Positions 34,536 to 42,369 of a DNA stretch of 42,369 bases are shown piece by piece. Position 1 is the first letter of the stretch, and each line of letters begins with the position of its first letter. Below the pieces are notes generated by a model. It did not search any database. It was given only the letters and a program-made list of their open reading frames with translations, and was not told the DNA's origin. The stretch covers positions 678,325-720,693 of the forward strand of contig WELA01000694.1 of the NCBI GenBank assembly GCA_009602735.1, written 5' to 3'. A program made the position numbers and the translations under genes. The DNA comes from Mesotaenium endlicherianum. Taxonomy: Eukaryota > Streptophyta > Zygnematophyceae > Zygnematales > Mesotaeniaceae.

Positions 34536-35172
34536 CACTTCGTTTTTGGCTACTCATATTTCAAACCGCGACATCCATGTAGCTGCAACCACCCAGGCTG
34601 CAGCCGCACACATTAAGGGGCACAGGGCTCAAGCAGAGCAACTACGTGGTGGCTCTGGTATCTTTTTCCAATCTAGGGGCCAGCTAAACAATAAGTCAAT
34701 ACTTAGCTGTCAGGACATGGGAGCAACAGGCATTCATTTCCATTGTGCATAAGATCTCTTAGCAGCAATTGAGGCCTTCTGAACGGAATTGACAAGTCAC
34801 ACCAAAAAGTATGCATTTGCACGTGGCAAGTAACAGTGCAAAATGCTCACAGCTACAACCACTAACACATTCTGAGAGCATGGAGAACAGACAGGACACG
34901 ATCACACTTGCCCATGGGTTCTTCCATCGCATAATAACCCTTCATGAAAATTAAATGTCAAAAGGTAGATGGATGTTTAGTTGAAGCCAAAAGTGCAGTT
35001 AGCCAAGAACTTCATCTGTGCTCTCGACCATTCTTCTTTGTGCTTCGCTCCAGACATCTCGCTGGGGAGCATCCGGCACACAGGTGTATCTATACCTTAT
35101 CCGTACTCGTGTCGTTTCTTGTCTATAATACCAGCAAGAAGAAGGGGACGAAGACATGACAAGCAAGCTGCA
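34536..35172. other. Intergenic sequence downstream of TPT1; no gene seen
   Basis: About 640 bp between the tandem duplication and the TPT1 stop codon. It should include the TPT1 3' UTR on the minus strand. No supported coding segment. Confidence 0.5.
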
Positions 35173-36202
35173 CTAAGACAGAGAAGGCCATGAAGTGGTC
35201 GATGTCAATTGGGGAATTGCCTCCGATGTAACAGCCTCTGATGTAACAGCCTCTGATGTATCAGCCCCTGATGTCTTTGGAATACCTAAGGGCTTTCTTG
35301 AGGGCCACTGTATAACTTTCGAGAAATATGCTGGCGCAACGATTCCATTCACGCCTTCCGTGAGGACAACGTTGTTGGTGGACGTGTAGAAGACGATGCC
35401 GTCTGTTCAACGGCAAATTGTATCAGACCTCAGCTCGTTAGCCAACGTCGCAAGCCAGCACGTTTCGGAGCTATTGCACGCCAGTAAGACAAGAAAGACA
35501 AGAAAGCGTGGGAGTGGCGGGGAGGAGTGAGTCCCGCATTCTTCAGCGCACATGACAAACTCACTCGACTGACACCACCTGTCCTGCAAAATGGGGCCCA
35601 TTCCTCTGCCAATCAAGCTTTCAGGCTGCTGCGGGGGAGCGGAACGCAATTGAGCACGTAACCTGCACTGCCTTTGCCGGAAATTGAGCGAAGGCTCAAA
35701 AGAGGACCGAGCACGCACCTCTTATGGCTTTGGCGAGATCCAGGTAAATGACAACCTCGCACGAGCTTCTCATTCCTGCACCGCCGTCCGCCCCACACAT
35801 ACAACAACACCAGTATTCAGGTAGGTCCCTGCGCTCTTCTCAACTCATACATGACAAGTCACATGAATCCCAAGCATGACAGTGTCCAATCCTGATCACC
35901 AACCTCCCCACATGCACACAGACGTACGCGCCGCCCCCCCACGTCGCACTCCGTAACCTTTTAACGCCACAGGGCGCGCTGGCTCCACGGGCGTGTTGAC
36001 GCGTTGGACACATGACGTGTTGCATGCGTCACGGGAAAACGGACGGGCGGCCAGGCGGTGGCAGCGAGCCTCGCTTACCACTGATAACGTCAGCCCCCCT
36101 GGGGAGCCCCACCGCAAAGTGGACGTGGTTGCGCTTCATGCGGCTCAGGCCATGCTCCAGAATCGAGGGCAGGTGCCTCAGGTACGTCCCATGCACGCAC
36201 TC

Positions 36203-36256
<54 letters not shown>

Positions 36257-39200
36257 CGCGTGCGACATCAGCAAATGTATTTGAACAACAGGTGCACACA
36301 CATGTGCCTGCGCGGCAACAAAAAGTGAGTGCGCATGTTGCTCTGTGGCGCAAGATAGCCACAAGTCCTGCTCCCAGCCGTGCCTTGCTCTTCAGCAGGG
36401 CACATGCTGCCACAAGAAGCAGCGGGAGGCGAATTGCGTAGACAAACATGAGTGGTATAGGAAGAAGCTCCATGGGATCGAGACAACCGTGAAGGTGCCA
36501 AGGCCGTGGCAGCCTAGCAATCCAACACATGGCAGTGGCAGGAAAGGGGCGTATGTGGTGAGCTGACCTGGAAAGTCCTCCGGGCGTGTGATGGGCTCCA
36601 GCAAGTGCTCCGATTCCACCTCCTGGATCCCACACCGGAGCGCAGCACATACGCATGCGGATCAGTTCCACCCTGACCCTGACCCTGACCCTGACCCTGA
36701 TCCTGACTCCCACTCTGACTTGGGCCCCGTTCCCCCTCCAACACTGACATCAATCTTGATTTGACTTCCCTTGTGACTCTGACCCTCCCCTGCCCCTGCC
36801 GCTGGAAACCGATTGGCCACACGTACCACAAATCTACACTCGCAGGCCCCTTCCAGACTGCAACTACGCACCCACTACGCACCCACGAGCCTACTGACAG
36901 CCTGTGCACATAAGGGCCCAGAAGGTTCGGGGTGGCCGAATAGCGAGATGTAACCATCGCTTGTCTGATTCTAAGCAGACAAAATATATCCGCTCACTGC
37001 CCTCCTCTCTGAGTATACGGGAAGCTGCTGGCAGGGCCTGCTGGTCCTTACAGCGAGGCTGTGGCCCTGGTTGGCGCGGATCATCAAGCCCCCCCGCCCG
37101 CCCTCCGAGTCGTCCTCTAGGAGCCCAAAGCGCTCCTTCTCATCCACGCGCGCCGCCTGCGCCCCGCTCCCGAGCCCCACGAGCGTTGCAACTCGGTCAG
37201 CACAAGGCAGCCATGGGGTGGGACGGCCAGCAGGCAGGCCGGCCAGTCTTGCCTCCCCCCTCTCCCCCCCCCTGCACGGGGGGGTTTACACTTCCGCGCA
37301 TGGCAAGCGCGCAAGAGGTGTGCACTGAGAGGGTGGGCAAGCGGGCAGCAATGTGGCGACAACTGGGGGCGGCTTGTGCATGAAGAAACTGTCAAGAGTA
37401 TGGAGGGGAGGGAGGGCCGCAGGAGGGGCGAGGGGGCCGNGCAAACAGTCGTGCGAGAAGGTGGGCCTTTCTCGGGCAACATATTATTTCTGCTCAAGAT
37501 GCACCGTGCAGGAGATGCTTTCTAGTGGCAGCGAGGCAACAGCGGACTCACCTCTCGGACGTCCGCCTCGGTGTAGCTGTCCAGCGGGCGGTTGGCCTGG
37601 GTCTTGAGCTTCAGCCGGAGAAGGTCCTTGACGTACACGTAGCCGTCGGGCCGCATGGGCAGCCTCAGCTCCCTTGCCTGGTGCCGCAGCACCCTTGTCC
37701 TGCGCACAGGTGACAGCGCACACGCACATGCACACACACGGTTGACTGCGTGCCAGGCACATGCCTTCAGGGCCCCCAACACGTGCCCTCCCTGTCATTA
37801 AGCTGCACGTGCCCGGCATGGGCTTCAAGGCTAAGCGGCGTCAGCGGCGTGGCGGGCAGAGACGAGGTGCAACGATGGCAGCTTGGATCAGAAGCACGGG
37901 CAACGTCGTGCACTTGCTCTATCTCAGCGCCTGTAGACTAGAGCCAATGACGCTTCTGGAGGACGATGCTGACGGTGATGAGGTGCAGAGCCCTCCGCTG
38001 CCTTTGCCTGCCGGGCCATACTGCCGGTCCAGATCGAGAGTATGCACACCGAATGAGGTTCCTTGACTATACACACGTCCAGGTCAGGAGCTCTCGACAG
38101 CTCCCATGGTCATGCACAACAGCTCCCATGGTCAGGCACAATGCCCAGCAAGTTCCCCTCTATCAATTTCCAACCTCACAACAGCGGCTGGCTTTCAAGG
38201 TCATTAGAGCGTTGGACTAGGAGGAACAGCAACAGGAGGTTTCGTCCTCTAGTGGCTCTCATGTAGGGCATCCGCATCCCCCATCACCACCCACAAGAGC
38301 AGCAGAGCAGCAGCAGCACAGCACCGCACAGCACAGCAGGGCAGGCACTGACATGCAACGACCGAGAGCGTTGCCGTCGTCCCGCCTCCTCCATCCATCC
38401 CCTCCTCCACGTCCCCCGTCCTCCTGCCTTCCTCCTGCTGCTGCTTCGTGGCGAGCCCCTCCCATTGCTCTCCCACCCTTACTGGCATGGCCGGGCCCCC
38501 TCCCAGATGGCTCTCCATAGCCACCCCGCCCTCGAGACACTCCGTACCCCTGCCCCCGCCCCCGCCCCTGCACCGGACCTTGCCCCTGCACTGGTGCCAG
38601 AGCCGCAGCAGGTGCGACTGTCGATGCCACATACTGCACTCCTGCTCCTCCTCCTCCACCGCCCCACCCTCCGCTGCCTCGTCCCCTTCCTTGCCCTCCT
38701 GCCAGACCTCTTCCCCCTCCGCCACCACCAATCTGCTCCTCAACCCCTGCCTCTCTGCCTGAGCCTGCAGCTTCAATGTCCCGCCTGCCTGGCCCCGTAG
38801 GTACAAGAGCTTCAGCTTTCACCTGCACTTCTTCGGGCAGCTTTTCATGATCGTCATGCGCAGGGGACTGCTGCAGGTCCATGGGTGAAGTAGCTAGAGC
38901 AGCATTAGCAGCAGCAGCAGGAGCAGCCACAGACACGTCAATTGCTCCTGCAGGCTTTCCCCAGGCATGGCCTGCTATTGGGGATTGTTTCACCTCAAAG
39001 CCTGGCCGTGGCCCAAAGCCTCTAGCTGGCTGCACAGCAGGAGGTGCCTCTACACCCGTCGCTGGTCTTGGCTTCCACGTACTCTGTGTGTGAGCATGAG
39101 GTGCGTTCACTTGGCCGTGCTCTTGTGGATGCGATTCCAAAGGCTGTTCTCCATGATGTGTAGCTGGCAAGGGCCTCAACTCTTGCTGCTTGTCTCTTGA

Positions 39201-39299
39201 TGGTATCTCCTTACCTGATCCTTTTCCTCTTCTCTTTGAAGCTCCCTTTGCGGATGCTGTGGCAAGACTAGGAAAATCGTCTTCGGAAATATTCGACAT
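35173..39299 (-). CDS. TPT1: tRNA 2'-phosphotransferase (TPT1/KptA) with long RGG-rich N-terminal extension, 7 exons
   Basis: TPT1 removes the 2'-phosphate left at the splice junction of ligated tRNA, transferring it to NAD+. Exons on the minus strand: 39299-38353, 37699-37552, 37156-37052, 36622-36568, 36201-36079, 35775-35719, 35402-35173 (stop TAG). All phases agree; 554 aa. The catalytic Arg-His-Arg-Arg set is present: R321 and H322 in TRVLRHQARELRLPM, R392 in MIRANQGHS, R462 in GMRSSCEVVIYLDL. Other landmarks are MRPDGYVYVKDLL, CVHGTYLRHLPSILEHGL, HVHFAVGLP and NNVVLTEGVNGIVAPAYF. Residues 1-315 are an extension starting MSNISEDDFPSLA, basic and then rich in Gly, Arg and Gln. The C-terminus carries three 5-residue TSEAV-like repeats. 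The frame stays open upstream to ATG 39584 (95 more residues), so the start is inferred. Confidence 0.93.
35222..35271 (-). repeat. 15-bp tandem repeat coding TSEAV
   Basis: Three near-identical 15-bp units at the 3' end of the TPT1 coding region, plus a diverged fourth. In frame, so expansion changes only tail length. Confidence 0.85.
36212..36254 (+). repeat. (CA)n microsatellite
   Basis: About 21 CA units in a TPT1 intron, starting 11 bases from the acceptor of the exon that begins at 36201. On the coding strand it is a GT run where a pyrimidine tract would normally be. Confidence 0.93.
36671..36707 (+). repeat. (CCCTGA)n tandem hexamer repeat
   Basis: Six units, the last with a changed base, in the TPT1 intron between exons 3 and 4, close to the acceptor at 36623. 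Telomere-like in form (TCAGGG on the coding strand) but not the canonical plant unit. Confidence 0.9.
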
Positions 39300-40123
39300 T
39301 GTTGGTGTCTTTAAGCAGTGCTGCTCAGCTTCAACCTTTCCAGGCACAAAAATGTTGCTCAAATTGATGTCATAGGATAACGCAAAAGAATTCACATAAG
39401 CGACTCTACACAACTTTGTCTGTATCAAACTTTGCACAGAAGTCTGTTGCTTATTGTAGCCAAGTTTTATGTGTACGCTTGAACGGGAACTGTGGACTTT
39501 GATTGAGACTGTATCTAGAACGTCTGCATAGAAAGCTGACCGAAACCGCACTGGATAGATGCAGGTTATGACTTTTGATCGCATTCCTCCTGATTCCTCC
39601 TCGTCTTGAAGCACGGGGATTTTGGAGCTTCATATGACGTTTGGTGTAGTTGACTTAGCACACAAGCGACATCAGAACACCCGATTATGGTTTCATGCAC
39701 GTCTTGCATGCATAAATATTGTCCCCACCAGTATCGATAATGACATATGCGACTGTATGCGACAGCTGCGTTATTGACTTGGCAAGCGGACTTCGTTGAA
39801 AAGAGTCATCATTTCGAGAACCGACAAGTGCTTTCGGTACAAAAGTTACTGTTCAATCGTTATTACTGGTTATTACTACTATCCGGTGTGCTTGCCATCT
39901 GCATTCTCATTGTGTGAAAGCATTATCATAAGAAGCAGTTGTACTATCATCACCTTCTCTCCGAGTCAATATCTTAAGCTTCCTCAAGATGCCCAACCCA
40001 TGCTTCGTGCTCTAAGTCGCTATCTTGCCTAAGGAAGCGATTGTTATCGTAAACCTCAGGTGCCATGTATATTAGTGTTCGCAAATAAAACCTTTCCTTT
40101 GCAGCATTGGGGCAGCCTTTGAG
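39300..40123. promoter_or_regulatory. Divergent intergenic region, TPT1 / membrane protein
   Basis: About 820 bp between start codons. The minus frame of TPT1 is open through the first 300 bp, in a more AT-rich stretch that is probably 5' UTR. On the plus side a pyrimidine-rich tract ending TTTGCAG (40096-40102) suggests a 5' UTR intron acceptor just before ATG 40124. Confidence 0.5.
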
Positions 40124-42108
40124 ATGAACGTTCAGTCAACGCCATTAGCAGGAGCTTCTGCTACTCCTTCTGGCAGAAAAAAGGACAAGCAATTGTCAGT
40201 CATATGGATCGGTTTTGCTGGCTTTGCAGCTGGGGTTGTGCTCATTATGACTGTCAGAGCCTCCGGATACTATAATCGCGGGGAAATGGGTGATCATCCC
40301 GTCTCAGCAGAGAGCTTGGGTGATTCCTTGCAGGGGTGAGTGATAGCTTCGAAATATGTTATGTTTTGTGAGAGACTCAGCTCCCCTCACGATGCCGTGT
40401 ACAATCAAAAGCAGAATGAATATACCTCCGGCTGCAATCTGATTCTGCGGGCACTTGCTTGTTAGCTATGCTTTTCATCAAGGCTATTGATTGGAGAGAC
40501 TTTGAGTTGACGGTGGTGCTTCAGCTACAAAATGCTCTACTATGTATCTCTTCGGCCATTAACAAATCAGTGGAGCTCATGTAAACTTGCGGACTGATGA
40601 CTTTTAATATAGCACTTTCTCATCTTGAACGCAACTCCCGGTTGCATCACAGCCACCTGTGCATACTGGAGAGGAACAGCCGATGAATTCGAGGTGTAGA
40701 TGCACAGCAGCTTAAGTTCTTCAAGCGATTGTTGGGTTGCTCTGAAGCTTCTGATTCATGTGCTGTAAAAGTTGATGGAGGTGTCCCTGCTTGTCGGACC
40801 TTCCTGGGTTGTGCTCTGTTAAAGGCCCCCTAAAGACATGGTTCTTCAAGTGTCATGAATAATCTGCAATATTACAACCTCGGTCTTTGCGGGGATATGT
40901 AGTAGTGAAGCATAGCATACCGTTGCATCATACACACCTTAAGGGCCAACTTGTCTGCTGCTGCCCCGGGGAATCACAGCATTTGGAGTGTGGAAATTCA
41001 AAACTCCTGACGTAGTATGAGTCAGTATATGGGCTGGACACACATAGGCAACACTAGAATGAATGAAACCCTAATGTGATCTGACCAAAACAGGGCCTTG
41101 AAATAATCTCCAGTCGCGTGCCGCTTGCATATCTGGCTCTGTCACTCATCACTGGCACTTGTTCCTGCCCTGCTTCTGGACAATGGCGACTGTGGCTCGT
41201 GTCCCCTGCAGCACGGGAGGTCCTCCCTCAGCTGGCCAAGGGGGAGGACGCTATGCAGGTGGGGGAGGGTGGTGGAGCGTCTCCAACCAGGTGGAGGAGC
41301 GAGTGAGCTCGATCGACAAGAACCTGAGGGCCTCCATTGACAAGCTGCAGAAGACGCTGGCAAGCAGCTTGCAGGGACTTCTCGCCAAGGATGCCCTCAT
41401 GTCGGCGGCCTTGCAGGTCCGTCAAGAGCCGCTCGTTTTCCCTCTTCTGCTGTGACCTTCACTCTGGTTCCTTGGCAGTCGTGCGTCTCCACTGACCCTC
41501 CGAGCCTGCAGCTGTTGTCATCACCCGTCGCAGCTCTGGTCCTCAGCCCCACTCCCCTGCCTGGCGTCACTCAGTCAGGGTGATCTTGAATCACGTCTGG
41601 GGGCAAGGAGCAGCAAATGCTTTCTGCCGCTGCCCTTGTGTGCTGTGAGCTGCTAAGCCAGTGCCTTGTCCAGCTGGTTGTCTTCCCCCCTCCCTTTCTC
41701 ACCTTGCTCAGCAGGCTCCGCAATTTCCACTCTCGTATGCCCCACCCAGGAGACAGGAGAAGACAGGAGAGCTTTGCTTCTGCGCTGCCTGTGGGGCTCC
41801 TTGTCCAAGGGCTCAGGCTGCTTGCGACGAGGTGCAATGGAATTTTCAAGGGGTCTGATACTACGCCTCTACACGCATGCATGTGATATGTCAGGACTGC
41901 CATACAGAAGTGCTGACAGCATCTTAGTATCTTTGCTGCCTGCTTAGGGCGTGCACTCTGTAGTGGAGGTCACTTTCCTGCAAGTGACAAGCTCTCAGGT
42001 GGGGGGGAAAAGGCCTGCCTGCCTGCGTATGGGCTGACGCTTCTGAAGCCACTTCAGAGCTGTTATTACAGGTATCAATGGAGCAAGCAGTTGTGCCGGT
42101 TATAGCAA
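40124..42108 (+). CDS. Membrane-anchored protein of unknown function, 5' part, at least 2 exons
   Basis: Exon 1 (40124-40335) encodes a basic Ser/Thr-rich start, one membrane helix near residues 26-44 (VIWIGFAGFAAGVVLIMTV) and a short polar segment, ending in phase 2 at donor GTGAGT. Exon 2 (41212-41416) joins in phase: a Gly-rich linker with GWWSVSNQ, then a charged helical stretch (VEERVSSIDKNLRASIDKLQ and KTLASSLQGLLAKDALMSA), ending at GTCCGT. Two further exons fit in phase but are weaker: 41948-41998 (GVHSVVEVTFLQVTSSQ) and 42072-42108 (VSMEQAVVPVIA). The shape, a short cytosolic end plus anchor and stalk, suits a type II membrane protein such as a Golgi enzyme, but no catalytic domain is visible. 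The frame could also extend upstream through an acceptor at 40101-40102. The gene likely continues past the right edge. Confidence 0.55.
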
Positions 42109-42369
42109 GTGAGGCGTGGCGTATTGTTGTGCAAGCTACAGGGAGATCTTGAAGTGACAGCAGGTGCACAGCTGGCATGATCAAAGGCAAAGCTGGTGGC
42201 AGCTCATTGCTTACCTTGCATCGTATTAGGGGGGGATGTGAGGTAACGCGTAGGGTCGATCTCAGGTGCATGCCTTCCTGCTGGCATGCTCGATCACTGC
42301 GCAAGCCAACAAAGGGAGGTCACCTGAGAGCGAAGCATGACCCCATTCCCCCCCAACTCACCTCCCCCC

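Overview
This is a eukaryotic nuclear contig with a run of unknown bases (18029-18695). Its genes have many short exons (33-350 bp, a few longer) and GT-AG introns of about 100-1100 bp that are full of microsatellites. Gene models were built by hand. Each splice junction was accepted only if donor, acceptor and reading phase agreed and the joined protein resembled a family I know from memory. Protein content points to the green lineage, probably a green alga: the GPN3 and tRNA 2'-phosphotransferase are closest to plant versions as I recall them, and one gene encodes a YaaW-like protein with a plastid-type leader. No database search was possible.

Layout: (1) <68-3153 (+), 3' part of GPN-loop GTPase GPN3, 6 exons. 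(2) 10897-3648 (-), ODR4-like ER membrane protein, 11 exons, 582 aa, tail-to-tail with GPN3. (3) 11556-16445 (+), protein with four CCHC zinc knuckles and a long low-complexity tail, 4 exons, head-to-head with ODR4. (4) 19303-about 17431 (-), unknown conserved-looking gene whose middle lies in the N gap. (5) 19304-24876, gene-poor, with an AT-rich island from about 21.8 to 24.7 kb. (6) 30999-24877 (-), YaaW/UPF0174-like protein, 13 exons, 389 aa. (7) 32025-32318 (+), small triple CX9C protein. (8) 32682-33372 (+), tentative short gene. (9) 33388-34535, recent tandem duplication of about 573 bp, each copy with a perfect 12-bp-arm palindrome. (10) 39299-35173 (-), tRNA 2'-phosphotransferase TPT1/KptA with a 315-residue N-terminal extension, 7 exons. 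(11) 40124 to at least 42108 (+), membrane-anchored protein running off the right edge.

The genes do not form one pathway. They are housekeeping genes: RNA polymerase II assembly (GPN3), ER/UFMylation-linked quality control (ODR4), RNA binding (zinc knuckle), tRNA splicing (TPT1), a CHCH protein and a putative plastid protein. Three neighbouring pairs start head-to-head (ODR4/zinc knuckle, YaaW-like/CHCH, TPT1/membrane protein) with 0.65-1.0 kb between start codons. I saw no operon, CRISPR array, tRNA or rRNA.
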